The notes beneath the pieces were generated by a model, which was not told the origin of the DNA, searched no databases, and saw only the letters and a list, made by a program, of their open reading frames with translations. The position numbers and the translations under genes are program-made. This document shows, piece after piece, positions 8,904 through 18,247 of a DNA stretch of 22,423 bases. The first letter of the stretch is position 1; every line of letters begins with the position of its first letter. Origin of the DNA: Methanobacterium sp. (lineage in GTDB: Archaea; Methanobacteriota; Methanobacteria; Methanobacteriales; Methanobacteriaceae); assembly GCA_003158115.1 (NCBI GenBank), contig PMGM01000053.1:6731-29153 (forward strand), given 5' to 3'.

Positions 8904-9284
8904 TTATGTTGGAAGTCCAAATGCAAAGAGAATTATAAAAAATATAGATTCTATTGTGAAATGTAGACATCTATGGCCTAATGGGTTAAGTTCTATCCCT
9001 GATATTTCATGGTAAAGATCTACTGCCATGTGTATCATAGCTGCAAGCAATCCAATTTCGAGTGAAAGGAATATAATAGATAATAATACAAAATGGAAAC
9101 AAGCTTCCATGAATTCATGAACTATCCATAGACGGATATTTGAAGCTACACTTTCCTTTATGACTCCTGCAAGAAGTATGTAAAAGTCTGCAAACAGTCC
9201 CCACATTATCCTACTGTGGACTTCATCACTAATTGCTAGAACAACTGCTATGTAAAACCATAATATTTCCAAGTTAAAAACCAC
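8904..9284 (-). CDS. Small membrane protein with intramembrane His/Glu/Asp pattern
   Basis: Unknown 126-residue protein with about four hydrophobic segments (roughly 7-20, 29-42, 62-88 and 110-123). Polar residues repeat with helical spacing: H23; H56-E57-E60-H64; H85-D89-H92-E93; H104-H108-E112. Such i/i+4 placement would put carboxylates and histidines on one helix face, as in di-metal membrane enzymes, but I recognise no named family, so this is inference. The start is uncertain: the frame opens with GTG at 9284, but GAGTGG at 9282-9287 sits eight bases before a TTG at 9272, which would shorten the protein by four residues. It lies upstream of pheT on the same strand with a gap of about 118 bases. 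Confidence 0.72.
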   Translation of the reverse strand: MVFNLEILWFYIAVVLAISDEVHSRIMWGLFADFYILLAGVIKESVASNIRLWIVHEFMEACFHFVLLSIIFLSLEIGLLAAMIHMAVDLYHEISGIELNPLGHRCLHFTIESIFFIILFAFGLPT

Positions 9285-9725
9285 TCTTTTGAATTCTTTT
9301 TATTATTATAATCATATTAATAAAATATATTAAGTTTTGAAAACCGTATACTTTATAGATATTTAAATTATGGATATTTTGAAGTATATACATTTTCAAA
9401 GATTTATTTATCTCACAAAATCTTAGAAAATCAAGTATTAATGAGTATACACAAACTCTAAATCAATATTGTAACTTCACTAATAAAAACCCTACTGAAT
9501 TAATTGAAGAAGCATAATTAGAATAAAATCAACTCACGTATGAAAACTTGGAAAATATAAAAAACACTTGTCCTAGGTAATATTTTAAAGGTTTGTGAAT
9601 ACAAATCAAATCTAAATTTGTACTCAAAAGATAATCAATGTATTAAGTTTATAAATCTTATCAATTTGCTTCTAATCTCCTAATCATCCTTAGTTTTGAT
9701 TTTATTATTCATCTAAATTATTAAT
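9285..9725. other. Degraded intergenic region, start of the gene graveyard
   Basis: No intact gene is present. The first ~100 bases are A/T-rich spacer with the likely promoter of the minus-strand membrane gene; the remainder contains the recombinase remnant described separately. Confidence 0.5.
9383..9680 (+). pseudogene. Remnant of a tyrosine recombinase (integrase) N-terminus
   Basis: From 9383 to 9514 one frame reads a 44-residue stretch including NLRKSSINEYTQTL and NKNPTELIEEA, ending at TAA 9515-9517. This matches the N-terminal core-binding part of archaeal phage-type integrases, where a helix with the R-x-S-T-I-x-x-Y-x-x-x-L pattern is followed by a (T/N)GK-x-P-T-E-L-I-E-E-A turn. 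After the stop the same frame gives NQLTYENLENIKN (9527-9565), then a shifted frame gives ILKVCEYKSNLNLY (about 9579-9620), both resembling the following helices. The catalytic domain (R-H-x-x-R-Y) is not found. No start codon is seen at the 5' end. It is a dead fragment and a hint of former integration here; the assignment rests on pattern memory. Confidence 0.45.
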
Positions 9726-10065
9726 TTACTTTTTATTGTATTTTCTTATGTCGAGTCCAACTAATAATTTCTGTTTATCGGATAGATCTCCTACAAATCT
9801 TCGTATTGGTAGGTAATTCTTTGATAAGTGTGGATGCTGCAATTATTTTACCCTCTTTGGCAAATATGGGTTGTTGGTAAATGTCAATAATTTCGAGTTC
9901 ATATTGACTTTTAAATTTTCTTCACATATTTCCCTTAAATTTTCTATAGCTCTTTTTTTTTAGGGTTTATACCTGCTACAAATAGACGTAGGAGATATTT
10001 TCCATCCTTTTTTTTGGTTTCAATTATTTCTTCAAATTCTTCGTATTTATTTGTTTTTCATCCAT
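9726..10065 (-). pseudogene. Decayed kaiB gene, downstream copy (about four frameshifts)
   Basis: On the minus strand a KaiB-type thioredoxin-fold protein can be read across shifted frames. ATG at 10065 gives MDEKQI; a shift near 10048 leads to KYEEFEEIIETKKKDGKYLL and RLFVAGINPKKK; a base is missing in the run of nine A at 9953-9961; then RAIENLREICEENLK; another missing base at about 9909-9912; then SQYELEIIDIYQQP and FAKEGKIIAASTLIKELP; a shift at about 9807-9810; then IRRFVGDLSDKQKLLVGLDI and the stop at 9726-9728. The LxVAG-x-x-P, CEE-x-L-x-x-x-Y-E-L-E-I-I-D, A-x-T-L-I-x-x-L-P and F-V-G-D-L-S...V-G-L-D blocks are the whole KaiB pattern in order. Coding capacity is lost. It lies 25 bases after the sister copy. 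Confidence 0.75.
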
Positions 10066-10090
10066 TATTTAAACCCAGAATCATGGATTT

Positions 10091-10358
10091 TTAACTTGCT
10101 GGTTTTATATCTAATCCTACTAGAACTTTCTTTTCATTGGCTAATGTTCCTATTATCTTTTTTATGGGTTCGGGAAGTTTCCAAACCAATGTTGGTATTG
10201 CTAAAATCTGATCGTCTTTTGCGAATTCTGGATTTTCTACCAGATTTATTACTTCAATGATTATAATGATCTTTAAGATGTGTTTCACAGATTTCTTTAA
10301 GATTTGCAAATGCTTCAATAGATTTGGGGGTTTGACCTGCTACATAGAGTAGGATTAC
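10091..10358 (-). pseudogene. Decayed kaiB gene, upstream copy (start lost, one frameshift)
   Basis: Minus-strand reading from 10358 gives [17 protein letters not shown] and [15 protein letters not shown], then stops at TGA unless one base near 10262 is skipped, after which [38 protein letters not shown] and [11 protein letters not shown] follow to TAA at 10091-10093. This is the complete KaiB fold ([14 protein letters not shown]-x-x-L-P-x-P-I-x-x-I-I-G, V-L-V-G-L-D). A TAA immediately precedes the first codon and no start codon exists, so the first few residues and the initiation signals are gone. It follows hsp20 by 65 bases on the same strand. KaiB partners KaiC ATPases in clock and clock-like systems; no kaiC is in this window. 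Confidence 0.8.
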
Positions 10359-10423
10359 TTAAAAAATTAGAGAAATTATTTAAAAATATTTATTTTTTTT
10401 ATTCAAAAAAAAATGTAAAATAT

Positions 10424-10912
10424 TTAATTAATATTGACTTTATGTTTCTCTTCCATTAATTTAGGAAGTGTAACAGTCAAAATTGAGTCGTTAAATCTAG
10501 CTGTGGCACCTTTTATATTTATTTTGGCTGGTAAACTTATTGATCTTTTTGTTTCTCCATAATTTCTTTCTTTTTTAATATAATTAGCACCTTTTTCGTT
10601 TATTTCATCTTCGAATTTTGCTGTTATATCTATACTATCCTCTGATATGTCTATATCAATATCATCCTTCTTAACACCTGGAAGATCTGTAATTATTATA
10701 AATGAGGTTTCAGTTTCCATAATGTCAGCTAGTGGTTTTTGGATAGACGAAGTGTAATCAGATAAACTTTTTCCTAGTTCTTCTTGTTTATCTCTAATGG
10801 AACTTACAATGTCACTCAACCGGTTTTCTGTGCGTTTATTTTCCTCTTTAGCCTCTTCTTGGGTTTCATTGCTTTCAGTACCCATTACGATGGGTGTTTC
10901 GTTATCAACCAT
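10424..10912 (-). CDS. Small heat shock protein, Hsp20 / alpha-crystallin family
   Basis: ATP-independent holdase chaperone of 162 residues that binds unfolding proteins. Residues 1-60 are a highly charged, Glu/Lys-rich N-terminal arm predicted to be helical; the alpha-crystallin domain spans about 65-155 (FIIITDLPGVKKDDIDIDI, ERNYGETKRSISLP, ARFNDSILTVTLPK), and the protein ends in a V-x-I-type motif (KVNIN) that would dock into a neighbouring subunit. GGAGGT at 10921-10926 (minus strand) is eight bases before the ATG at 10912, a strong start. A TATA-like TTTATAAT at 10961-10968 gives a leader of about 28 bases. The decayed kaiB copies lie directly downstream. Confidence 0.95.
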   Translation of the reverse strand: MVDNETPIVMGTESNETQEEAKEENKRTENRLSDIVSSIRDKQEELGKSLSDYTSSIQKPLADIMETETSFIIITDLPGVKKDDIDIDISEDSIDITAKFEDEINEKGANYIKKERNYGETKRSISLPAKINIKGATARFNDSILTVTLPKLMEEKHKVNIN

Positions 10913-10960
10913 TTAAATTTACCTCCAATATAAAAATTTTATATGTTTCTCGAAAATTTA

Positions 10961-10968
10961 ATTATAAA
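10961..10968 (-). promoter_or_regulatory. Probable TATA box of hsp20
   Basis: TTTATAAT on the minus strand, about 50 bases before the hsp20 ATG; transcription would start near 10940, keeping the Shine-Dalgarno in the leader. A second TATA-like element at 10936-10944 is too close, because it would put the start downstream of the ribosome site. Confidence 0.35.
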
Positions 10969-11093
10969 TTAATTCTTGGCTTCCTTTGCCTTACCTTTTA
11001 ATATATCCTACCATTATTTAGTTTTTCCCTTAATTCCCATTTCAATTCATAAACTTCCCCATTGTATAGAATTATAGGATTGTATTTGTAACC

Positions 11094-12542
11094 CTATTTT
11101 GAAGAATTATCATTATCCAAATTTTGATACCAACCTTTAGCATTACCTCCAGTTAACTTTGGAAGTATAAAACTTCTCATTACAGTTTGTAACATCACCT
11201 TAATCATATAGCGATGTTTCATGAGATATTTAGGCCGTGTATAAAATTTTAGATAAGCTTTTGCTAGTTTCCTTTCAACCATTTTCTTGCTTAAACCAAT
11301 TTCACTATATTTCAATATAGGTTTTAGCACTGTGTATTTATTCCATTCATCGTTATCTATTAAATTTTTTTCAATTAAATCTTTATAGATGGGAGTACCA
11401 GGAAATGGGGTTAAAATGGAATACTGGCAATAGTCTGAATCAAGTTTTGTTGAAAAATCTATGGTCTTATTCATATCATCCTCGGTTTCACCAGGATATC
11501 CAAGTATGAATGAAGTTAAAACATCCAGATTAACATCTTTAGCTGCCCCAACCGCATCTTCAACATTTTTAAGAGTTATACCCTTCTTCATAAGGTCTAA
11601 GATACGTTGTGATCCCGATTCTACACCATAGTAAATTGTTTTTAATCCAGAACTTTTTAAATTTTCAAGCAGATCCTTATCTACCCTGTCAACTCTTGAA
11701 GATGCAACAAAACTAATATCTAAATCTCTTACTTTTAATTCATCTGCAATTTCACGTGCTCTTTTCTTATTGAGCATGAATGTATCATCCATAAAGCCTA
11801 TATCGTTTATATGGTATGTATCTACTAACTCTTCAATTTCATCCACAACATTTTTAGGACTTCGGGATCTAAACTTTTTGCCCATGATTAACGATGATGA
11901 GCAATAAGTACAGTTATATACACAGCCCCTGCTAGTTATTATACCTCCAGTTTGATCTTGGGTTGCATCGTAATCACTAAAGGGTACAAGGTGTCGGGCT
12001 GGAAACGGAATCGAGTCCAGATCATTTATGAGTGGTCTTCTTTCTGTTGTCTTTAACTTTCCGTTGGTTGAGTCTCTGTAAACTATTCCCTTAATATCAT
12101 TAATATCATGATAATTTTTGGTGGCATGATCAGCCAATTCTACAATTGTTTCTTCTCCTTCACCCATCACAACCACATCTAGATATTTAGACCCTTTTAA
12201 TGTTTCATATGGCAGGAATGTGGTATGAGGGCCTCCAATAACAGTTAAAACATTGGGTAAAATTTTTTTTATTTGTTCCAAATATTTTAATGCACTTTTA
12301 ATTGTAGATGTTCCAGCTGTTACACCTACCATTGGTGGATTTATTTTTTTTATTTGTTCAGCTACTTCTCCATAACCCTTCTGCAGTAGATCATCATCAA
12401 TTATTTTAACTGAGTAGAGTTCTGCCTCTAATGATGATGCTAGGTACATAAGATTTAAAGGAGGTGTTATGAAACCAAGAGCATTCTTAACTGCATTTTC
12501 ATCGTAGGGATTTATTAGCACCACATCAACGTTTTTGTTCAT
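11094..12542 (-). CDS. B12-binding-fold radical SAM protein
   Basis: 482-residue radical S-adenosylmethionine enzyme of the type with an N-terminal cobalamin-binding-like domain (residues 5-140: [43 protein letters not shown]). The cluster motif is [11 protein letters not shown] with Cys207, Cys211 and Cys214; the TIM-barrel core follows ([39 protein letters not shown]). The classical D-x-H-x-x-G base-off cobalamin motif is not visible, as in many members of the group. Such enzymes methylate or rearrange unactivated carbons in lipid, cofactor or peptide synthesis; the substrate cannot be inferred here. AAAGGT precedes the ATG by about seven bases, and a TATA-like TTTATATC lies at 12593-12600. 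The last 70 residues are basic and may contact membrane (inference). Confidence 0.92.
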   Translation of the reverse strand: MNKNVDVVLINPYDENAVKNALGFITPPLNLMYLASSLEAELYSVKIIDDDLLQKGYGEVAEQIKKINPPMVGVTAGTSTIKSALKYLEQIKKILPNVLTVIGGPHTTFLPYETLKGSKYLDVVVMGEGEETIVELADHATKNYHDINDIKGIVYRDSTNGKLKTTERRPLINDLDSIPFPARHLVPFSDYDATQDQTGGIITSRGCVYNCTYCSSSLIMGKKFRSRSPKNVVDEIEELVDTYHINDIGFMDDTFMLNKKRAREIADELKVRDLDISFVASSRVDRVDKDLLENLKSSGLKTIYYGVESGSQRILDLMKKGITLKNVEDAVGAAKDVNLDVLTSFILGYPGETEDDMNKTIDFSTKLDSDYCQYSILTPFPGTPIYKDLIEKNLIDNDEWNKYTVLKPILKYSEIGLSKKMVERKLAKAYLKFYTRPKYLMKHRYMIKVMLQTVMRSFILPKLTGGNAKGWYQNLDNDNSSK

Positions 12543-13047
12543 TTTTTTAACCTTTTAAATTTCTAACAAAAAAACTACTTAACATTTAGGATGATATAAA
12601 CTGTAAAAGACTATTTGTTTTTTTGTTTAATATAAATTGCTAAAAATTTTTAAATATTAAAAGTGATTTATTTTATCATTTTTCAAATTGGAATTCTAAA
12701 TTATTTACAAAGTTTATAAACACTAGAAGTTGAAATTAAATTAATTTGATTAGTCCCATTTACTTGAATAAAAAACTAAATATCATCTAAAATACTAAGA
12801 CTAATTAAGTTTAAAAGATAAGTGTTAATGTAGTAAAACGCTATATCATGGTCAACAACATTCAAAAGGAATGTAACTTTAGAATATCTATGTTGAATTG
12901 ATAGTCTTGAAATATAATTGTAAATTAACAAGATATGAACGTTTATAGATTTCATATCAATCACAACAAAGTGTTAGATGAATAATTATTTTACAAAAAT
13001 TAAAAAAAATTTCCTATTTTGGATTTATATTTAAGAGGAGAATTTAG
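12543..13047. other. Divergent intergenic region, radical SAM to valS
   Basis: These 505 very AT-rich bases separate two genes pointing away from each other. On the minus strand TTTATATC at 12593-12600 is a plausible promoter for the radical SAM gene. A palindromic GTTTATAAAC occurs at about 12712-12721 and a 6-bp hairpin ACATTC-AAAAG-GAATGT at 12858-12874. A 62-codon minus-strand ORF (12776-12964) has an A/T-driven Ile/Leu/Tyr composition, no ribosome site, and looks random. I see no other gene. Confidence 0.5.
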
Positions 13048-15714
13048 ATGAGCAACGATAACATACCAGCAGATTATGATCACTTGAAAGAAAAGGAATG
13101 GCAGGATAAATGGGAAAAAACCCAAGTGTACAAGTTCATAGGTGATGGTACACGTCCAAGATATATTATAGATACACCACCACCATACCCAACAGGTTCA
13201 ATACATATAGGACATGTTTTAAACTGGACATTTATCGATATAATTGCCCGTTTTAAGCGTATGACTGGTTATGATGTTATGTTTCCACAAGGGTGGGACT
13301 GTCATGGACTTCCTACAGAGGTAAAGGTAGAGGAAATACACAATATCAGAAAGAATGATGTATCTCGTGATGAATTTCGTAAAATGTGTATAGACCTCAC
13401 ACATGAAAATATTAATCAGATGAAAAGTCAGATGCAATCACTTGGTTTTTCACAGGACTGGTCAAGGGAATTTGTAACCATGACCCCTGAATACCGTGCT
13501 AAGACACAACTATCATTCCTTGAACTTTACAATAAAAAGTTAATATACAGGGCTGTTCATCCAGTTAACTGGTGTCCACGTTGTGAAACTGCAATAGCCT
13601 TTGCAGAAGTGGATTATAATGATAATAAAACACATCTGAATTACCTTGAATTTCCAGAAACAGAAGGTGATGGAAACGTAATTATAGCAACCACCAGACC
13701 AGAATTATTATCTGCCTGTGTTGCAGTAGTTGTACATCCTGAAGACCAGCGTTACAAACATCTTGAGGGAAAAAATGTTGAAGTACCACTCTACAACAGA
13801 CCAGTAAAAATTATAACCGACACAGATGTTGATCCTGAATTTGGTACAGGCGCAGTTATGATATGTTCTTTTGGTGACAAAACTGATGTATCGTGGGTTA
13901 ATAGATATGGATTAGATATAATAGAAGCTATTGACGAAACAGGTAAGATGAAGGAAGTTTCAGGTAAGTATAAAGGACTTTCGATTTCAGAATGTAAAAC
14001 AGCTATTATTAAAGACCTTAAAGTTAATGGATGTCTTATAAAACAGGAACCCGTCGATCAAAATGTAGGTCTCTGTTGGAGATGCAAGACTCCAATTGAA
14101 ATATTAGTTAAAAAACAATGGTTTGTAGCAGTAAATAAACTTGAAACCCAAATACAGGAAACAACAGAAGAAATTGATTGGATTCCTGAGCATATGAAGA
14201 TAAGACTTTTAAACTGGGCGGGTTCCATGGATTGGGACTGGTGTATATCAAGGCAAAGATTGTTTGCAACACCAATACCCGTATGGTACTGTAAAAACTG
14301 TGGAAAGGTACAGCTGCCAGATCCGGAAGATCTTCCAGTAGACCCTTCAATAGAAAACCCACCAAATACTTGTGAATGTGGATGTAATGATTTTACAGGA
14401 GAATATGATGTTCTTGATACTTGGATGGATAGTTCAATAACTCCAATGGTAATAGCTGGCTGGCCATCACCAGAGTATAAAAATTATTATCCTGCAGATC
14501 TCAGACCACAAGGACACGATATAATAAGAACCTGGGCATTTTACACATTGTTAAGATGTAAAGCATTGACTGATGAAAAACCTTTCAATAGGATAGTTGT
14601 AAATGGTATGGTCTTTGGAGAAGACGGACATAAAATGAGTAAATCCCGTGGTAATGTAATTGCTCCAGAGGCTGTTATCGATGAATATGGTTCAGATAGT
14701 ATTAGATTATGGTCTGCAAACAGTGTACCAGGATCAGATATTCCATTCGACTGGAATGATGTCAAGAATGGATATAAGTTTCTTAGAAAATTCTGGAATG
14801 CATTCAGATTTATTAACATACACATAGAAAAATATCAAGTTGATGAGGATGTTGCATTTGAAAACCTAAACCCTATGGATAAATGGATACTTTCAAAATT
14901 AAACCATTTAGTTGCTGATGTAACAGATAACCTTGAAAAATATAACTTTGCAGATGCTAGAAATAGTATACAAGCATTTATATGGCATGATTTCTGTGAT
15001 GAATATATAGAAGCTGTTAAATATCGTCTTTACACCGATTCAGAGGATCTTCAAGGATCTAAAAACGCTGCAAGGTACACATTGAAAACAGTTATCTCAA
15101 CATCACTGAAACTATTATCACCTATAACACCTCACTTTACCGAGGAGGTGAATCATTACCTTGAAGATGGTGATAAAAGCATTCATAAACAGGCATGGCC
15201 ATTACCTGTAGAAGAACTGATGGACGTAAAAGCTGAAAAGCTTGGAGAAATAGCTGTTAGTATTATAGGAGATATTAGAAGATTTAAATCTGCTACAGGA
15301 AGACCTTTAAACATTCCCATAACATCTACAACTATTTATACTACAGAACCCGAATTACACCGTGTATTAAAACTTTTAGAATCTGATATAACAGGTACTA
15401 CTAGGATCAAAAATCTTAATATTGAAATAGGTAAACCCGATGTTAAGGAGAAAGTTGTCGAATTAACACCTGTAATGTCCAAGATAGGACCTGAATTCAA
15501 GAAAGATGCACCTATTATTGTAAAATATTTACTATCCAAGGATCCTAATGAAATAGCTGAAACCCTTGAAAAAGAAGGAGAGATTATTATAGAAGGCCAT
15601 AGATTAACAGAGGATTATATTACCGGTCGAAAGATAATTGTTGGAAGTTCTGGTGAGAAGGTTGAGATATTCCATTCTGAAGAATTAGATGTTGTACTGG
15701 AGATTGTGATCTAA
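13048..15714 (+). CDS. valS: Valyl-tRNA synthetase
   Basis: Class I synthetase of 888 residues that charges tRNA-Val. The HIGH motif is at residues 53-56 ([13 protein letters not shown]), KMSKS at 529-533 ([10 protein letters not shown]). [11 protein letters not shown] marks the zinc ribbon that opens the editing (CP1) domain (TTRPELL follows), CWRC is a further zinc-type pair, and [10 protein letters not shown] with CECGC forms another zinc site before the catalytic half. The anticodon-binding helical domain follows from about 600. GAGGAG at 13035-13040 is seven bases before the ATG. The stop TAA shares its last A with the aroA start (TAATG), so valS is first gene of a three-gene operon. Confidence 0.97.
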   Translation: MSNDNIPADYDHLKEKEWQDKWEKTQVYKFIGDGTRPRYIIDTPPPYPTGSIHIGHVLNWTFIDIIARFKRMTGYDVMFPQGWDCHGLPTEVKVEEIHNIRKNDVSRDEFRKMCIDLTHENINQMKSQMQSLGFSQDWSREFVTMTPEYRAKTQLSFLELYNKKLIYRAVHPVNWCPRCETAIAFAEVDYNDNKTHLNYLEFPETEGDGNVIIATTRPELLSACVAVVVHPEDQRYKHLEGKNVEVPLYNRPVKIITDTDVDPEFGTGAVMICSFGDKTDVSWVNRYGLDIIEAIDETGKMKEVSGKYKGLSISECKTAIIKDLKVNGCLIKQEPVDQNVGLCWRCKTPIEILVKKQWFVAVNKLETQIQETTEEIDWIPEHMKIRLLNWAGSMDWDWCISRQRLFATPIPVWYCKNCGKVQLPDPEDLPVDPSIENPPNTCECGCNDFTGEYDVLDTWMDSSITPMVIAGWPSPEYKNYYPADLRPQGHDIIRTWAFYTLLRCKALTDEKPFNRIVVNGMVFGEDGHKMSKSRGNVIAPEAVIDEYGSDSIRLWSANSVPGSDIPFDWNDVKNGYKFLRKFWNAFRFINIHIEKYQVDEDVAFENLNPMDKWILSKLNHLVADVTDNLEKYNFADARNSIQAFIWHDFCDEYIEAVKYRLYTDSEDLQGSKNAARYTLKTVISTSLKLLSPITPHFTEEVNHYLEDGDKSIHKQAWPLPVEELMDVKAEKLGEIAVSIIGDIRRFKSATGRPLNIPITSTTIYTTEPELHRVLKLLESDITGTTRIKNLNIEIGKPDVKEKVVELTPVMSKIGPEFKKDAPIIVKYLLSKDPNEIAETLEKEGEIIIEGHRLTEDYITGRKIIVGSSGEKVEIFHSEELDVVLEIVI

Positions 15715-16985
15715 TGGAGCTTAGGGTACAAGCAGCTGATAGAATTGAGGGTACTGTTAATGCACCTCCTTCAAAAAGCTATACCCATCGAGCATTTATT
15801 ATGGCTTTCCTTGCAGAAGGTGTTTCAAAAATAAAAGACCCTCTGTATTCTGAGGATACATTAGCATCCCTAAATTCGTGTCAAGCATTTGGATCCCATG
15901 TTAATCAGCAAAATAACTACAGTGAGATAACTGGAATTAATGGCAAACCCAAAACACCAGAGAATGTTCTTGACATTAAAAATTCAGGAACAACACTTCG
16001 TATCTTAACCAGTGTAGCATCACTAGCCGAAGGATATACAGTTTTAACAGGTGATAAATCACTACGAACCCGTCCCATGCAAGATCTGATCGATGCACTT
16101 TTACCATTAGGTGTGTCTGCATTTTCAACCAGAAACAATGGAAAGCCACCAATCATTATAAAAGGTGGATTTAAAGGTGGAAAAACATATATTAATGGAA
16201 ATGTTAGTTCACAGTACATATCATCTATACTAATGGCATCTCCCTATGCAGAAAACAGTGTTGATCTTAAAGTTAAGGGCGATTTCATATCAAAACCCTA
16301 TGTGGATATGACACTTGATCTTATGGAAAAATTCAGAGTTTATGTGGACTATGAACGGACTGAAAATTCATTCCATATAGAACCTCAAATATACAGATCA
16401 AAAGATTACACTGTTGAAGGGGATTATTCATCTGCATCATATTTAATTGCAGCAGCAGCTGCAATTAATTCCGATTTAACCATTAAAAATTTGGTACATA
16501 ACTCAAAACAAGGCGATAAATTCATCTTGGACATAGTTAAGGATATGGGTTGTGAGGTTAAAGTTAAAAATAATGAGGTTAAGATAGTTGGTCAGGGAAG
16601 CCTCAAAGGAATTGGAGTAAATCTTCAAAACGCCCCTGACCTTCTTCCCACTGTTGCTGCACTAGGTGCCATGGCAGATGGGAAAACAAAGATCACCGGA
16701 GTGGAACATGCACGTTTCAAGGAAACAGACAGAATTCATACATGTGCTGTTGAACTATCCAAACTAGGTGTTTCATTAAATGAAAATAAAGACGGCCTCA
16801 CAATAAAAGGAGGAGTTCATGGAGGAGTTGTAAAATCACATATGGATCACAGACTCGCCATGGCATTTTATATTATAGGACTGAAAGTTGGTAACATAAT
16901 AATAGAAGATGCCTCTGTATACAATGTTTCCTTCCCAGACTTCCCCAATATCATGAAGAAATTAACAACAGGAAATGGAACATGA
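15714..16985 (+). CDS. aroA: 3-phosphoshikimate 1-carboxyvinyltransferase (EPSP synthase)
   Basis: Sixth step of the shikimate pathway: transfers enolpyruvyl from PEP to shikimate 3-phosphate, leading to aromatic amino acids. The 423-residue protein shows [10 protein letters not shown] (18-27, substrate and phosphate contacts Lys21, Ser22, Arg26), NSGTTLRIL (the glycine-rich PEP loop), [34 protein letters not shown] with catalytic-type Asp309, FKETDRI (337-340 ETDR) and DHRLAMAF. The start overlaps the valS stop by one base; GGAG at 15699-15702 lies just inside valS. Its stop overlaps the next gene as ATGA, so the three are translated together. Confidence 0.97.
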   Translation: MELRVQAADRIEGTVNAPPSKSYTHRAFIMAFLAEGVSKIKDPLYSEDTLASLNSCQAFGSHVNQQNNYSEITGINGKPKTPENVLDIKNSGTTLRILTSVASLAEGYTVLTGDKSLRTRPMQDLIDALLPLGVSAFSTRNNGKPPIIIKGGFKGGKTYINGNVSSQYISSILMASPYAENSVDLKVKGDFISKPYVDMTLDLMEKFRVYVDYERTENSFHIEPQIYRSKDYTVEGDYSSASYLIAAAAAINSDLTIKNLVHNSKQGDKFILDIVKDMGCEVKVKNNEVKIVGQGSLKGIGVNLQNAPDLLPTVAALGAMADGKTKITGVEHARFKETDRIHTCAVELSKLGVSLNENKDGLTIKGGVHGGVVKSHMDHRLAMAFYIIGLKVGNIIIEDASVYNVSFPDFPNIMKKLTTGNGT

Positions 16986-17455
16986 GAAAAAAAGAGACTA
17001 AAATCGTGGTATTAGGATCATATAACTCTGGAAAAACAACCACCCTCGAAAACATATGCCAAAAAAAAGCTAAAATAGAATATAATGGTACAACCATAGC
17101 TCTTGACTATGGAAACACCATAATAGAAGGTGAAAAAATTCATATATTTGGTTCACCAGGCCAGGAAAGATTTGAATTTATGAGGGAAATATTATCACAA
17201 GGACTCGACGGTGCAATAGTTGTGATAGACAGTTCAAAGGGAATAAGTAACGTTGATGAAACAATACTCACAAAATTAAATATTAAAGATGTTCCATACG
17301 TTCTCTTTGCAAACAAACAGGATATTAAACCTAATATAATAGAACATCATATAATAAAACCAGAAACACCCATAATACCCACGATTGCAACAAGTGGGAA
17401 GGGAATTGGAGAGGGCTTATTAACACTCCTACACATGATAAAAAATAAATCATAA
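16982..17455 (+). CDS. Small Ras-like GTPase (COG2229-type)
   Basis: 157-residue P-loop GTPase. G1 is GSYNSGKT (12-19), the G2 region [10 protein letters not shown] (36-44), G3 GSPGQERF (57-64) in which the usual Asp of D-x-x-G is replaced by Gly, G4 NKQD (111-114), and a G5-like ATSGKG near 135. The pattern matches the archaeal/bacterial group annotated as SRP-receptor-beta-like or MglA/CvnD-like GTPases, where the same G3 variation is common. Such proteins usually work with roadblock-domain or sensor partners, none of which is seen nearby. The start overlaps aroA as ATGA. A T-run terminator follows. Confidence 0.9.
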   Translation: MRKKETKIVVLGSYNSGKTTTLENICQKKAKIEYNGTTIALDYGNTIIEGEKIHIFGSPGQERFEFMREILSQGLDGAIVVIDSSKGISNVDETILTKLNIKDVPYVLFANKQDIKPNIIEHHIIKPETPIIPTIATSGKGIGEGLLTLLHMIKNKS

Positions 17456-17480
17456 AAAAAATATTTTTTTATTTTATATT
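17456..17480 (+). terminator. A/U-rich terminator after the valS-aroA-GTPase operon
   Basis: A7-TA-T8-A-T4 directly after the GTPase stop forms a short A/T stem with a poly-U tail; the next gene is on the opposite strand. Confidence 0.45.
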
Positions 17481-17529
17481 CAATAAATATTCGTAATTGA
17501 TAAAAAAAATAGATAATTACCCTATTTAA

Positions 17530-17697
17530 TTATAAATTAATTATAAACAGATAATATATTGCAATAGCTACTAAAACGACTAGTATATTCACAAATAACC
17601 GTTTCCAAAAATCATGTCTAAAATATTTAAAATCTAAAAAGAATATAACACCCACAAATAATATTACAAATATTATATTAACTATTAAATTCACCAT
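17530..17697 (-). CDS. Mini membrane protein A (55 aa), RHxFWxRLxVNI family
   Basis: Small unrecognised protein with two membrane segments (residues about 4-22 and 36-53) joined by a short charged linker. Residues 27-38 read RHDFWKRLFVNI, which matches the neighbouring small protein residue for residue without a gap at the same positions, so it is a real gene rather than chance. GGTGAT at 17701-17706 (minus strand) lies three bases before the ATG at 17697; a GTG second codon is another possible start. The stop is TAA. The paralogue is 90 bases upstream on the same strand, so both may share a transcript. Function unknown; small two-helix proteins can be subunits, regulators or toxins. Confidence 0.75.
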   Translation of the reverse strand: MVNLIVNIIFVILFVGVIFFLDFKYFRHDFWKRLFVNILVVLVAIAIYYLFIINL

Positions 17698-17787
17698 TTA
17701 ATCACCAATTGTTCTTTATACATCAATTAATATTAAAATTTTATTGAAATATCAATATAATAAGATATTAACTATTCAAATTGTTTC

Positions 17788-17949
17788 TTATTTCATATAT
17801 CTTAAAAATAAAACTAGAAACACCAAAACAATTCCAATATTGACTATTAAACGTTCCCAGAATAAATGCCTCAAGAATAGGGAATCTATACTATAAATTA
17901 CAATAAAAATAATCACTACTGAAATAATATATTTACTAAATCTTTCCAT
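17788..17949 (-). CDS. Mini membrane protein B (53 aa), paralogue of mini protein A
   Basis: Unrecognised protein with two hydrophobic segments (about 7-22 and 35-50) and the linker motif RHLFWERLIVNI at residues 27-38, identical in position to protein A. The frame is open to an ATG at 17976, but GGGGAG at 17955-17960 (minus strand) sits five bases before the ATG at 17949, and this start makes the two paralogues align end to end; the ATG three bases upstream (17952) is too close. The conserved R27-H28-x-F30-W31-x-R33-L34 stretch would sit at the membrane surface between the helices. Function unknown. Confidence 0.78.
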   Translation of the reverse strand: MERFSKYIISVVIIFIVIYSIDSLFLRHLFWERLIVNIGIVLVFLVLFLRYMK

Positions 17950-18247
17950 CATATCTCCCCTTAAGTAAATATTCATATTATATTATCATGAATTAGGTCC
18001 ATGTTCCAATTATAATTATACAGGTCATGATATTTGAATCATATATTAAGTCAATATTTGAAATACTTTATTGGGTAATTGTACCCTAAATTAACCTAAA
18101 TTCATTATAGAATAGAATATGGATCTCGTTGTTTATTCCATTGCCCAGAATTGATAAAGCACTTAGGAATTCTAGGATAATAATTTGTTTCAGATTCAAA
18201 TAATTAGTTTAAGTAGTTGGAATAACTTTTGTGAAGGAGGGGAAATT

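Noticed and set aside
10051..10260. 69-codon ORF on the plus strand
   Set aside because: It is the antisense shadow of the decayed kaiB copies, which explain this stretch far better.
12858..12874. Hairpin ACATTC-AAAAG-GAATGT
   Set aside because: Only six pairs, with no T run, promoter or gene edge next to it; expected by chance.
12776..12964. 62-codon ORF on the minus strand in the radical SAM-valS gap
   Set aside because: No ribosome site, Ile/Leu/Tyr/Asn composition explained by A/T richness, and no recognisable motif or neighbour logic.
13024..13031. TTTATATT as valS TATA box
   Set aside because: It would start transcription downstream of the Shine-Dalgarno and at or after the ATG, so it cannot serve the mapped start.
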